A stretch of 64,000 nucleotides of DNA, taken from NCBI GenBank assembly GCA_027257055.1, contig JAPVLO010000122.1, forward strand, positions 682,001 through 746,000, read 5' to 3'. The position numbers were made by a program, and so were the translations under genes. Shown piece by piece: positions 10,561 to 21,900 of the stretch. This DNA is from Cephalopachus bancanus (Eukaryota > Chordata > Mammalia > Primates > Tarsiidae). The stretch's first letter is position 1; every line of letters begins with the position of its first letter. Under the pieces are notes generated by a model that was not told the origin of the DNA, did not search any database, and saw only the letters and a program-made list of their open reading frames with translations.

Positions 10561-11189
10561 TGTGGAGCCCAAGTAGCCAAAGAGGTGAACTGTGCTGGCT
10601 CTTAAATTCATATTTCTTATCTGGTGTTTCTCTGCAAATCTCCCTTCAGCTTTGTCAGCTAGCTTCATGCTCAGCCCTGTTGAAAGGAGGTGCTAGAAGG
10701 AGAGATACAAGGCTGGGGAAGGAGATACAAGGATGGGGGGAATACACAGTGGGGGATGGAGAAGGGACATGCTCCATTGTGTTGACTTCCTGTTCCTGTC
10801 TGCAACGCTACCACTGTAGCTGGTTACGATTTTCAGCTTTTCCCCACACTCCCAGAATCAGCATCACTGGGAGTGGCTCCCTCCTCAGAGATCTGGTCTA
10901 GCTCTGGGCACCCTCCTCCAGGGTGTAGGTTCTGATGATACCAACCTTTCCCCCATATCCACAGCCCTTGGGGGGGGTGGCAGCTACTTCCGGTTCCGAC
11001 TTCCCGTTACAACTTCAGTGCTACCTCAGGGCCCCCTTTTGCCTTTCAGACCTCTAATATCTGGATAACAATTATTTATATTGAACACTCCCTGTTAGAA
11101 TAACTTGTATGGTTTCTAGTTCCCAAACAGACTCAGACTAATGCAGAAAGCACTGATGATTATGAGAAAAACTTGATTAACAGGAGGCA
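10561..11189. other. Probable old repeat, family not resolved
   Basis: Lies between two collinear L2 pieces and so is probably an insertion. It contains short tandem GAGATACAAGG units at about 10700-10732 and ends with CAGACTCAGACTAATGCAG near 11145, a phrase common at the ends of old mammalian elements. No coding capacity seen. Confidence 0.4.
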
Positions 11190-11400
11190 CAAAGTTGCCA
11201 TGATTGAGGTAATCCATGGGAAGAGTAGTTTTGGGGTCTGGCTTTATAAGTTATATTTTGATGCCTATGAGACATCATGTGATATCCAACAGAGATGTTG
11301 AGTGGGCTGTTGAGTGTATATATTGAGCTCATAGGAGAAGCCTGGGCTGGAGATAGCAGTGTGGGAGCCACCAACACAAACATTCAATACCACAGGACTG
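11190..11400 (-). mobile_element. L2 LINE, antisense (piece 5 of 5)
   Basis: GATGCCTATGAGACATCATGTG, AGATGTTGAGTGGGCTGTTG and GGCTGGAGATAGCAGTGTGGG are reverse-strand L2 phrases and extend the element in the expected order. Confidence 0.7.
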
Positions 11401-11557
11401 CAAGCCTGCCTGTGCCCTGGTGGCTTAGCACAGATAATTGGCCTAGAGAGAGGCTTAAAAAATATTTTCTAAGGAAAGGATACATGGATAAAAGAATCGT
11501 GAATGGTATTATTTGTCATATTTACAACAGTAAACTGTTTTGAATATAAAAAGGACC

Positions 11558-11826
11558 GGCCAGGCACGGAAGCTCACACCTGTAATTCCAGCGCTTTGGG
11601 AGGCTGAGGTGAGAGGATGACTTGAGCCCAGGAGTTCTCTACAAAAAATCAAAAAATATTAGCTGGGTGTGGTGTAGTGCAGCTGTAGTCCCAGCTACTC
11701 AGGAGGCTGAAGCAGAAGGATCATTTAAGCCCAGGGGGTTGAGGCTGTTGGTGAGCCAAGATCATGCAACTACACTACTGCCTGGGCAACAGAGTGAGAC
11801 TCTGACTCAAATAAAATAAAATAAAA
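11558..11826 (+). mobile_element. AluJ with shortened left arm
   Basis: Dimeric Alu beginning GGCCAGGCACGG. The left arm lacks the usual segment between GCCCAGGAGTTC and TCTACAAAA. The tail is (AAAAT)n-like. Confidence 0.88.
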
Positions 11827-12108
11827 TAGGACAAGGAGGAACATGGATGGTCTCCTTAGAACAGACTTGAAGGCAAGCTAGATACAGAAACCAGAGTGAC
11901 CAGTCTCCAAAGAGGGCATTTTCCCTAACAGCAAATGACCCCTTGGAATTTTTGGGAACCCAAGGCCTGGTTTTTCTCAGTTCAAAACCAGTACTTGGAA
12001 ACAGAGTCTCAGTTCCCAGCACATAAAAGTGAACCTCCGCCCTCTGAGCTTCCTTAAAAATAAAACTTGGTCTTTTCCATTTAGTATTTCTTCCTTTTAT
12101 TTACCCAG
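11827..12108 (+). promoter_or_regulatory. Possible promoter/LTR-like leader upstream of candidate exons
   Basis: A TATA-like CATAAAAG at 12022-12029 lies about 85 bases before the first candidate exon, and an AATAAA-like TAAAAATAAAACTTGG follows at 12055-12070. This TATA then poly(A)-signal spacing also fits an old LTR. A pyrimidine-rich tract (TTTCTTCCTTTTATTTACCCAG) runs to 12108 and makes a strong splice acceptor. No retroviral gene is present. Confidence 0.3.
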
Positions 12109-12235
12109 GCCTCACACATGCCATCCGCTTCGAGATCTGGTGAATCATTTATTATTCATTGCTCCTAATCGTTTTGCTTGGGAGCAGGACTTGCCCACGT
12201 TTAGTCTCGTCTTTGGTCAGGTTGAACAATGGCAG
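12109..12235 (+). other. Candidate exon 1 with start codon
   Basis: Bounded by a good acceptor (pyrimidine tract plus CAG at 12106-12108) and a strong donor (CAG/GTAAGG at 12233-12241). Near its end lies ATG at 12229-12231 with A at -3 and G at +4, a strong initiation context, and an in-frame TGA two codons upstream at 12223-12225. The ATG is followed by GCA G and the donor. Read into the next candidate exon, the frame stays open. I do not recognise the gene. Could be a real 5' coding exon, a transcript of unknown type, or a chance combination of splice signals. Confidence 0.4.
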
Positions 12236-12378
12236 GTAAGGCCCTCCTCTGGCCATGAGCTGAGTGAGTGAAAAACAATGCCTGGACCCCAGCATCTCAG
12301 GCCGCCCCAGCAGGCTGGCGGCAGGGCCTCAGGTGTCAGGTGGCTGTCACTATTCTGCTTTTTTGCTTGTCGTTGCAG

Positions 12379-12427
12379 CAGCGTTGGATGTGAGCAGCGA
12401 AGGCACCACTGAAGGAAACAAAGCGAG
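12379..12427 (+). other. Candidate microexon 2
   Basis: Preceded by a T-rich tract and TTGCAGCAG (tandem acceptor, exon start 12379 or 12382) and followed by the strong donor GAG/GTAAGAG at 12428. Joined to the first candidate exon, both acceptors keep the same frame: MAALDVSSEGTTEGNKA, or one extra Ala. The intron between would be about 143 bases. The exon leaves the frame in phase 2 and no downstream exon is visible. No family is recognised from so short a peptide. Confidence 0.4.
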
Positions 12428-13466
12428 GTAAGAGAAAGAATTCCCAAAGCCACTCCTTCTACCTTGGGGAACTCCACTGTAGGCTGGTCTTTCTGTCATG
12501 ATTATTTGTTATCATCCTGAGGAAGAATTTTGCTTTTTTAAAAAATAAGATAACTATACCTGCTAGTCATGTGATCGTGGTTATGTCAGCTGCAGCACAA
12601 GAAGAGCTAACATTAGTAAGGTTTCAGTAAATCTCATTGGAAATATAGTTGAAAACTACTTGCTGCATACACATTTTTTGTTTAATATGTTCTTGTCAGA
12701 AAAATAATGCTAAGCAATAGCTGTGAATTTTAGTGCAACTATGTGTGAGTCGTAAACATTTGATGTTTGCCTTCTAACCAGTCCCTTTGGTAACACAGTG
12801 CTTGCTATGTCCTCTTGATGGGTCTGACCTATTTTCCTTGTTGGGGAGTCATGTAGTTGGTGTGCTGTTCTGTCCCTCTTGGCTATGTGAGACTCTTCTG
12901 TCCCAGAGTAGCTCAGACCAGGAGGGAGCCATATTTAGATGGAGCCACAGACAATTCCTTGAAGAGCAGGGCACTTTGGAAACAGGCAGGCTGTCGAATT
13001 GCTCATCTTCTTGTTCTTTCTCAGAGCTTCAGTGAAATAATCTGCCTATTTTTTCCCCTATGGTCCAAAAATTTTAGCATACAATCAGTCCTATGACTTT
13101 TTTTGAGAGAGAGCTTCAGAGTTCCAATCACTGAGTAGGTGGTGAGAAGAAGGGTGTCTTACTCCCTATTCTGTTCACAATAGACTGGGTATGCCTCTGT
13201 CCCTCCCGTCTCCAAGACTGCCCTCCTGCAGGGCAGAGGGAATCTGATGGAAGGCCCTGTCTGTGTTATTGGGAGATGATAAGATTTCAAGATTTAGGAT
13301 GGCGGAGAGAGAACGTGGGGGCACGTAGGTGTATAATCGTTGCTCTAAAATTGATTTATGCCATTCTGTTGGCGTGAAGCTAGCCAGGGAACACCTTCAC
13401 TGGCAGTCTATCTTCAGAGGGGAGGAGATAAGGGAGATCTGTAGAAGGGGTAATCAGGAAGCATTT
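12428..13466. other. Unique intron-like DNA
   Basis: No interspersed repeat recognised by eye. Several short open frames occur but lack splice or start support. Confidence 0.4.
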
Positions 13467-13478
13467 AAAGAAAACTGC

Positions 13479-13785
13479 AGCTGGGTGTAGTGGCTCACAC
13501 CTGTAATCCCAGCACTTTGGGAGGCTGAGATGGGAGGATTGCTTGAGCCCAGGAGTTCGAGACCAGCTTGGGCAACAAAGGGAGAACTTGTCTTTACAAA
13601 AAAAAAAACAAAAAAATTAGCCAGGCACAGTGGTGTACACCTGTAGACCAGGTGTAGATGAGGAGGGAGGATTGCCTGAGAGCAGGAGTTTGAGGCTGTG
13701 GTGACCCATGATCCAGCCATTACACTCCAGCCTGGGTGACAGAACGAGAACCTGACTCAAAAAGAAAAGAAATGAAAGAAAGAAA
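13479..13785 (+). mobile_element. AluJ with 12-bp target duplication
   Basis: Dimeric AluJ flanked by AAAGAAAACTGC at 13467-13478 and 13786-13797. The right arm has lost part of its start. The A-tail has become an AAAG-rich tract. Confidence 0.92.
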
Positions 13786-13797
13786 AAAGAAAACTGC

Positions 13798-14451
13798 TTG
13801 CCCTCCTAGGATAATGTCTTAAGGCTTACACAGTCCACTGACAGACATAGTTTGTCTTTCTTTTTGAGAGTGATACTATGATTTTTAAATGACTGTAGAG
13901 CGTGCTGTATGATCACAGGTGCATCAAGAGCTTGGTGTGTGCATCTTTGGGAATGCCTGACAGAAAAACTTTTTGTTGGAAGTGTCTCCCTTCCTCATGA
14001 CAAGGGAAAAATGGGTGAGTCGAGCACATTTTCTCTAGAGGCAGTGGGCTTTCTGAGAGGTAGGAGTGGTGGTGGCTCTTATGGCTGCCAGGTGTCACCT
14101 GGGACAGTCGCTCGGTGTTGTTTGCCGAAGTGGGTGTTCCCAAGTGGAATTTCCTTCCTGGGCAGAGAATCTAATGCTTTTGCTGTCCTCTGCCCACTAC
14201 CTCAGATGATCCCCAGGCACTAGGAGTCCCCTTCTGAGGGTTGCACTGCTGCTTGGTGGCGGTTACTGTCTGCTTTGGGAGTAAATTCTTGGTGTTGTCA
14301 AGCCCTCGTTTGGAAACATAAAGGATGCTTTCTGGGGGGATGTCAGCACAGGCAGGGGACTTCCTGATGGAAATTGTCAATGACTTTGCTCTCTTTTTCT
14401 AACCAGAATGAAAACATAGTCATTGTCCATTTAACATCAAAACTTCCACAT
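13798..14451. other. Unique stretch
   Basis: No repeat recognised. An open frame at 13909-14223 has no coding support that I can see. Confidence 0.4.
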
Positions 14452-14467
14452 AAAGAATAAGAAACAA

Positions 14468-14763
14468 GCTGGGCATGGTGGCTCATGCCTGTAATCCCAG
14501 CACTTTTGGAGGCGGGGGCAATAGGATTGCCTGAGCCCAAGGTTTTGAGACCAGCTTGGGCAACTTGGTGAGTCCTCATCTCTAATCAATTAAAAAACTA
14601 GCTGGGCGTGGTGGCACATGCCTGTGGTTCCACCTACTTGGAAGGCTGAGGTGGAAGGATCGCTTGAACCCAGCGGGTCGAGGCTGTAGTAGCCGTGAGC
14701 ATGCCACTGCACTCCAGCCTGAGTGACAGAGTGACACTCCGACTCAAAAAAAAAAAAAAAAAA
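14468..14763 (+). mobile_element. Alu, intermediate between AluJ and the young lineage
   Basis: Carries some lineage marks (AACTTGGTGAG, TACTTGGAAGGCTGAGG, GACTCCGACTC) but a J-like head. Flanked by a 16-bp duplication AAAGAATAAGAAACAA at 14452-14467 and 14764-14779. Confidence 0.93.
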
Positions 14764-14779
14764 AAAGAATAAGAAACAA

Positions 14780-15062
14780 ATTCAGTTATAGTTTTGCCTG
14801 GACAAGACCAAGCATTTAGGTATTGTGGCTCTGACACATGACTTGGTTGTATTTTTTAATCAAAAATGCATTTACTTTAGTGCATTTGAATACCCTTGAT
14901 CTGCTTTTCTACAGTAATGACCTTGAGCTCAGTCAGACTCTTTTGCCAGATTGTGAATAGGCATTTTCTTAGTCTTTTTGCTAAATAAACCCTTTTAATG
15001 TCAAAACAGAACGTGATATGACAGGTTAATTAGATATTGAGGTATAAGTATATACCTCAATT
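14780..15062. other. Unique AT-rich stretch
   Basis: No recognisable element between the two Alus. Confidence 0.4.
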
Positions 15063-15358
15063 GGCCGGATGCCTTGGCTCATGTCTGTAATTCCAGTACT
15101 ATGGGAAGTTGAGGCGGGAGGATAGCTTACACCCAGGAGTTTGAGACCAACCTGGACAACACAGTGAGACCTCGATCTCTACCAAAAAAAAAAAAATTAG
15201 CCAGGTGTGGTGGCGCACACCTATAGTTCTGGTTACTTGGGAGGCTGAGGCTGAAGCAGAACATGAGACCAGGAGGTTGAGGCTGCAGTGTGCCAGAATT
15301 GCATACTGCACTCCAGCCTGGGTAACAGAGTGAGATCCTGTCTCAAAAAAAAAAAAAA
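15063..15358 (+). mobile_element. AluJ
   Basis: Dimeric Alu with A13 linker and A14 tail. Flanked by imperfect AAGTATATACCT / AAGCATATATCT. Confidence 0.9.
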
Positions 15359-16337
15359 GCATATATCTTGATAAAATGTGGTGTTACAAATTCATGATAG
15401 AAGATGTTCATATTTTCCCAGTCCTCTATAAGCTGATAAACTCATAATTCTTTAAAACTTTTAAAAGAATGTGTTTAAAATCAGTAATCAGAAAACAGCA
15501 GTGCTTTCTACTATTAATGGGCTTAGTGTAATTTTCAGTGGCCTTGGGCTTGTGGACAGGAGGTTACTGCAGGGTTGGATTCACTTAAAGATGCAGTGTG
15601 CTTGGGAGGGAAGTAGGATAAAGTCTTATGAATTGCCTGGCCCACAACCCTGAGAAGGTTGATCATCCTGGCAAGCAAGCAGACCTAAACTGAGTTAAGG
15701 ATACTTTGCCAGTTTGTCAGACCTCCCTCTCCTTGTCTCTGCCCACTGTCTGCCCCTCTCTGCTTCACTCTCTATTCTTTCTGTTTCTGTTTCTCTCCCT
15801 CTTCTTTGTTCTGTCTTGTGCCTTCTCTCTCCACTAATAAACTTTACAAAATAGTACGTATAGTTGTGTATATACATACATTGAAAAAGTTCTGGAAAGA
15901 GATGCTTTGTGCCCCACACTCCAGATGTTTTAACAATGATCTCTCAGTGAGAGGATTATGTATGACTTCTCTTTTCTGCTTTATATATGTCAATGTTTTT
16001 CCATTTTTTCAGTGAGTATGTATATTGTTCAGACTCAGAAATTTTTAATAAAAATGAGAAATAGGATATTGAGTAATCATCTCACTTGAGAAGAAGGTTA
16101 GAAGAAGAATGTGAAAAAGCAGTTTGCACAAGTCTCCTCCCTTGTCTGTAATATTGGCTGGGGAAGGCCAGGCGGGAATGGTGTCTCTTGTTCACTGTGA
16201 TCTTCCCAGGCCTCCGAGAGCGGCTTTCACAGAGTGTGCTTTGACTCATGTTTATGGAATGAATAATTAGAGAAGGATCTATGGTGAAAAAAGGTGATTT
16301 TGGAGAAGGCAGCTGTGGTTTTCAAATGATTGCTTTC
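15359..16337. other. Unique stretch with a CT-rich patch
   Basis: Pyrimidine-rich at 15718-15830 (low complexity). Holds the 18-base source copy at 15955-15972 that reappears inside the Alu at 16574. No gene signal. Confidence 0.4.
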
Positions 16338-16350
16338 AAAGATTCAGTCT

Positions 16351-16430
16351 GGACACCCCCTTTGGGTCCCCTCCCACTGTGGGAATTTTTCTGTTCTCTC
16401 AATAAATCCTGCTTTCTAAAAAAAAAAAAA
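16351..16430 (+). mobile_element. LTR-like transcript 3' end with A tail
   Basis: About 67 bases resemble the R/U5 poly(A) region of an ERV1-type LTR (CCTTTGGGTCCCCTCCCACT, then AATAAA at 16401-16406) and stop 11 bases after the signal in a run of 13 A (16418-16430). That is the form of a polyadenylated RNA end, not an LTR in genomic context. It forms the 5' part of an insertion shared with the following Alu. Confidence 0.6.
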
Positions 16431-16763
16431 GACTGGGCTCGGTGGCTCAGCCTGTAATCCCAGCACTTTGGGAGGCCGAGGCCAGTGGATTGCCTGAACC
16501 TGTGGGTTGGAGACCAGCCCGGGCAACTTGGTGAGACCTCGTCTCTACAATAAAATAAAAAATAGCCAGGCGTATTATGTATGACTTCTCTACAAAAAAG
16601 TAGCACGTGTCTGTAGTTCTGGCTACTTGGAAGGTTGAGGCGGAAAGATTGCTGAAGCTCAGACGCTGGGGTGGCTGTGAGCGTGCACGCCACTGCACTC
16701 CAGCCTGGGCAAAGGAGTGAGACTCCAACTCAAAAAAATAAGAAGAAGAAGAAAAAGAAAAGA
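16431..16763 (+). mobile_element. Lineage-type Alu, 3' part of chimeric insertion
   Basis: Dimeric Alu (CTGGGCTCGGTGGCTCAGCC head, GACTCCAACTC end, AAG-rich tail). The whole unit 16351-16763 is flanked by AAAGATTCAGTCT (16338-16350) and AAAGATTCAATCT (16764-16776), one mismatch. A 27-30 base insert near 16574 interrupts the start of the right arm. Confidence 0.85.
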
Positions 16764-16867
16764 AAAGATTCAATCTACTTAACATTAAGTGAAAAAGACA
16801 ATGGATTAGAACTAAAAGGCTCTGATTGGATATAACTTAGGCAGGCTCTAATAAAACTCATTTTAGA

Positions 16868-17161
16868 GCCGGGCTCGGTGGCTCAGCCTGTAATCCCGCG
16901 CCTTTGGGAGGCTGAGGTGAGTGGATTGCCTGAGCCCGCGGGTTCGAGACCCGCCTGGGCAGCGAGACCTCATCTCTACAATAAATCAAAAATTAGCCGG
17001 GCGTGGTAGCGCGTGCCTGTAATTCCGGCTACTCGGAAGGCTGAGGCGGAAGGATCGCCGGAGCCCAGCAGGCCGAGGCTGCAGTGGCCGGGAGCGGCCA
17101 CTGCACTCCAGTCTGGGCGACAGAGTGAGACTCCACTCAAAAAACAACAAACAAACAAAAA
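16868..17161 (+). mobile_element. Young, CpG-rich lineage Alu
   Basis: Nearly unmutated copy with many CpGs. Internal Pol III box B is intact (GGTTCGAGACC at about 16940). Flanked by a perfect 13-bp duplication AAAACTCATTTTA at 16853-16865 and 17162-17174. Tail is A-rich with CAA units. Confidence 0.96.
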
Positions 17162-17174
17162 AAAACTCATTTTA

Positions 17175-18055
17175 AACCTTAGTAATCTTTTTTTTGTAGA
17201 GAGAATATTACAGTCGGGGGTCCAGAAGTGGTTGTCTCTATGGGAAAGTAAATCTGGAAGATATTTTTTAATCAAGAGAATCCTTGTGCTAATCCTAAAT
17301 ACTGGTATTGGGTCACTTGCTAGAAATATCTATAAAAGCAGATGTTGGACATAGGGGAAAGTCCATTCTGTCTGCATCTAACAAGACTGTTTCTTTCAAG
17401 GAGAAATATAAATGGATCTCTCTGGTGCCCAAACCTGCTTGTGGTAAGAGGAGCTTGACCTTACTGTCTCCCAATTCTATCAAATCTGGGTGTTCAGCCA
17501 ACCGGCACAGATGGGCCAGCATGCAGAGTGTCTGCCTGGCTCAGCAACGTGCCTGTGTGCACCGCTTCTCACCCCCCTAGAAGCTACTGCCTACAAGTGT
17601 CTTGTCTAAAGACTACAAAAGTTTAGCGAGTTAGTAAAATGCTGAGCTGCTTGAAACAGGGCATTCATCCAGGCTATGGCTTTGATGGATGAATTCAAAG
17701 CTCTGCTAAAGGAATCTTTCCAGAAATTCCATCTTTAAAGTTTCACGCTCTAGGACTTGGGAGAATCCACACCCATATTTGTTTTTTCCCCAAGTCACTT
17801 TAGCTATCATGTCTCCTTAAGACACTATTATATCACTCTGACGATTTTAGAATATTTTCTGCTGAGTAAGGTTCTTAGGAAAAAAAGAAGTAATCCGTCA
17901 TAGCTAACAAAGTTTCTATTGATGATGATTATTTTAGGGACTTGAAGTACAAAAAAATTTCTGTTTATTGAGTATTCACTTTATTTACTTGGCAAGATGA
18001 AAACAATCTTGTGAGGGAGTTATCTTTATTTGTCTTGGTCCTATAAAAAGAGCGT
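17175..18055. other. Unique stretch
   Basis: No interspersed repeat recognised. Short open frames near 17308-17580 lack support. Confidence 0.4.
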
Positions 18056-18379
18056 GGGGCAGGGTATGGTGTTCATAGCTGTAATCCCAACGCTTTGGGA
18101 GGTTGAGGTGAAAAGATTGCTTGAGACCAGGAGTTCGAAAGCAGCCTGGGTGACAAAGTATTAATAAGATCCCTGTCTCTAAAAAAAAAAAATAGAAAAA
18201 TTGGGCATGGTGGTGTGTGCCTGTGGTCCTCCTAGATACTTGGGAGGCTGAGACACGAGGATCACTTGAGCCCACGAGTTCAAGGCTGCAGTGAGCTGTG
18301 AACAGCCACTGCACTCCAGCCTGGGTGACAGAGTGAAACCCTGTCTCAAAAACACAAACAAACAAACAAACAAAAAAAA
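18056..18379 (+). mobile_element. AluJ
   Basis: Diverged dimeric Alu with an (AAAC)n tail at 18351-18379. Confidence 0.88.
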
Positions 18380-18943
18380 CACTTGGAATATTTTTAGAAG
18401 GAGACCCCCAAAATGCATTTTTTTAAACATCAAAATAATGTGCAAAAACACTGAAATTTCAACAAGCAAATTTCTCAAGTACATTTGATGCTCAGCATTA
18501 ACTAAAATGTGTTTTCTTTCATGTGGGCAATCAGTGTACTGCCTTAAGTCTATAAACTGTTGTGTCTGAAATCTTATTAGCATTCATGGAAATATCATTG
18601 TTTGGGAACAGCCTTTGTCCTAAAGAAGTATACCTGTCTGGTATTGATGGGAAACCCTGCACATCCCTGCTACCATCTCCGTATGCCTACTGTATCCTTC
18701 ACTTCAGCATCTTGGGCCCATTTGAAAAATTAGAGTCCCAGAATAAGGACAGATGACTCTGTTGAAAGTGTTTGAAAGCATTTGTGGACACTCTGGGTCA
18801 GTTGCAAACCGTGAGACGATATCTACACATCTTCCCTCCCTCCTTTATGCCCTCTGTTTCTCTTCATTCAAATATAAATGTGCTAAAGTGGCTAAAGAAC
18901 TAGTTAACTAAGTAAAAACAGTACAGCTTCCTGTGCAGAAATT
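18380..18943. other. Unique stretch
   Basis: No repeat or coding signal recognised. Confidence 0.4.
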
Positions 18944-18956
18944 ACATGCTTGTTTT

Positions 18957-21900
18957 TTTTTTTTATTAATCAATATTTTTTATTATGGTTTTGTGGGGTA
19001 CAGTTAAGGGTTAGGTGTACAATTACGTTTCATTCAGGCACCCTGTTGATAAGAGGTGTTTCCCCATCCCCAGACAGATATTTGCGACTGTTAATCCCAT
19101 CCCCCTCCCCCCCATAGTTTCCCAGTACCGTCAGTCATTTTCTTATGTTATTACGCTGGATGTTCAAGGTCCATTATATGAGTGAGAACATGTGATACTC
19201 GGATCTTTGTTTCTGTGAGAGGTAACTCAGTATTCTAGACTCTAGTTCCATCCAGGTTGCTGCGAAATTCATGATTTTGTTCTTTTTTATGACTGCGTAG
19301 TATTCCATCATGTATATGTACCACATTTTTTTAATCCAGTCCTCTTTTGATGGGCAGCTAGGTTGTTTCCAGGTTCTTGCAATTGTGAACAACGCTGCGA
19401 TAAACATACGTGTGCAGATATCTTTTTGATGTAGTGATTTGAGTTCTTCAGGGTATAGTCCCAGTAGGGGGATTGTGGGATCATATGGAAGGTCGATTTT
19501 TAGAGCTTTTAGGAATCGCCACACTGCTTTCCACAGAAGTTGCACTAGTTTACACTCCCACCAACAGTGTAGAAGTGTTCCCTTTTCACTACACCCTCTC
19601 CAGCAGCTGTTATTTTTTGAGTTGTTGATAATAGCCATTCTGACTGGAGTTAGGTGGTCTCTCAGTGTGGTTTTGATTTGCATCTCCCTGATGATTAGTG
19701 AGGTTGAGCATTTCTTCATGTGTTTGTTGGCTGCTCGGATGTCTTCTTTTGTGAAGTGTCTGTTCATATCTTTTGCCCATTTTATAATGGGGTTGTTTGT
19801 TTTCTTCTTTTCGGTACATTTCAGTTCCTTGTAGATCCAGGATGTTAAGCCTTCGTCAGACCTGGAGTTGGCAAATACTTTTTCCCAGTCTGTAGGCTGT
19901 CTCCCTGCTCTCTTAATGGTTTCTTGGCTTTGCAGAAGCTTGTCAGTTTAATAAGGTCCCACTTGTATAGCTTCTCTCTTATGACCTGTGGGTTTTGGGT
20001 TTTGTACAGGAATTGGATGCCAGTTCCGATTTCCATGAGGGTATTTCCTTCCTTTTCTAAGGTTCTTATGGTTTGAGGTTTTACATTTAGGTCTCTGATC
20101 CATTTGGAGTTAACCTTTGTGCATGGGGATAGATAGGGGTCCTGTTTCAATCTTCTGCATGTGGTCAGCCAGTTTTCCCAGCACCATTTACTGAATAGGT
20201 TCTCCGCTCTCCAGTGGTAGGTGGTGGGGGCTTTGTCGAAGATGAGTTGGTTGAGAAATTGAGGTTTTGCTTCTGGAATCTCAATTCTGTTCCATTGATC
20301 TATATGCCTGTTCCTGTACCAATACCATGCTGTTTTGATGATTGTAGCTTTATAGTAAAGTTTGAAGTCTGGTATTGTGATACCACCTGCTTTGGTTTTT
20401 TTTTTGCTGAGGATTGTTCTGGCTATTCTTGGATGTTTGTGTTTCCATATGAATTCCTGTGTTGCTTTTTCTAGGTCTGAGAAGAATGTTGTTGGTAATT
20501 TAATGGGTATTGCATTGAATTTGTAGATTGCCTTAGATAAGATGGACATCTTCACAATGTTGATTCTTCCAATCCATGAGCATGGGATATTTTTCCACTT
20601 GTTCGTGTCAGCTTTGATTTCTTTGAGCAGTGTTTTGTAATTTTCATTGTAAAGGTCTTTCATGTCTCTGGTTAGGAAGATGCCAAGGTATTTCATTTTT
20701 TTTTGTGGCTACTGTGAATGGAATTGTGTTTTTTATTTGGGTTTCTGTTTGTTTATTATTGGTGTAGAGAAATGCGATTGTCTTTTGTACATTTATTTTG
20801 TATCCTGAGACTTTGCCAAAGGCCTTTATCAATGTAAGGAGGCTTTTGACAGATTCTCTTGAGTTTTCAAGGTAGACAATCATATCATCTGCATAGAGAG
20901 ATAACTCGACTTCCTCTTTTCCTATTTGAATACCCCTGATTGCCTCCTCTTCTCTGATTGCTCTAGCCAGGACTTCCAATACTATGTTGAACAGGAGAGG
21001 TGAGAGTGGGCATCCTTATCTAGTTCCAGTTTTCAGGGGAATTGGTTCCAATTTTGTCCATTTAGGAGTATGCTGGCTGTGGGTTTCTCGTAGATGGCTT
21101 TTACTATTTTGAGGTATGTTCCCCATATGCCTAGACGGTCAAGGGTTTTTATCAAGAAGTGGTGCTGGATTTTATCAAAAGCTTTTTCTGCATCTAATGA
21201 TATGATCATGTGGTTTTTGTTTTGACATCTGTTGATGTATTTAATTACATTTATGGTTTTACGAATGTTGTACCAGCCTTGCATCCCAGGAATGAAGCCT
21301 ACTTGGTCATGGTGGATGATTTTTGAGATGTATTGCTGAATCTGGTTTGCTAGGATCTTGCTGAGAAATTTATCATCTATGTTCATCAAAATATTGGCCT
21401 GCAGTTCTCTTTCTTTGTTGGATCTTTACCTGGCTTGGGTATCAATGTGATGTTGGCTTCATAAAATGATTTGGGGAGAGTTCCATCTTTTTCAATCGCC
21501 TGGAATACCTTCAGTAGGATTGGTATCAACTCCTCCTTGAATGTCTTGTAGAATTCTGCTGGAAAGCCATCTCGACCAGGGCTTTTTTTTGTAGGAAGTT
21601 TCCTTATTATGTAGTCAATTTCCTTGATTGTTATTGGTCTATTTAGGGTCTCAATTTCTTCTTGTTTCAACCTAGGTGGGTTGTGTTATGTCAGAAAGTC
21701 CTCCATTTCCTTAAGGTTTTCAAGTTTGTTTCCATACAAGTGTACATAGTAGTCTCTAATGATCTTTTGTATTTCTTCAGGGTCAGATGTGACTTCATCT
21801 TTTGTGTTTCTGATTGTGCTTATTTGGTTTTTTTCTCATTTTTTCGTGGTTAGTCTAGCTAGAGGACCATCGATCTTGTTCATCCTTTAGAAGAACCAGC

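Noticed and set aside
16930..16960. tRNA-like box B
   Set aside because: It is the internal Pol III promoter of an Alu, derived from 7SL RNA, not a tRNA gene.
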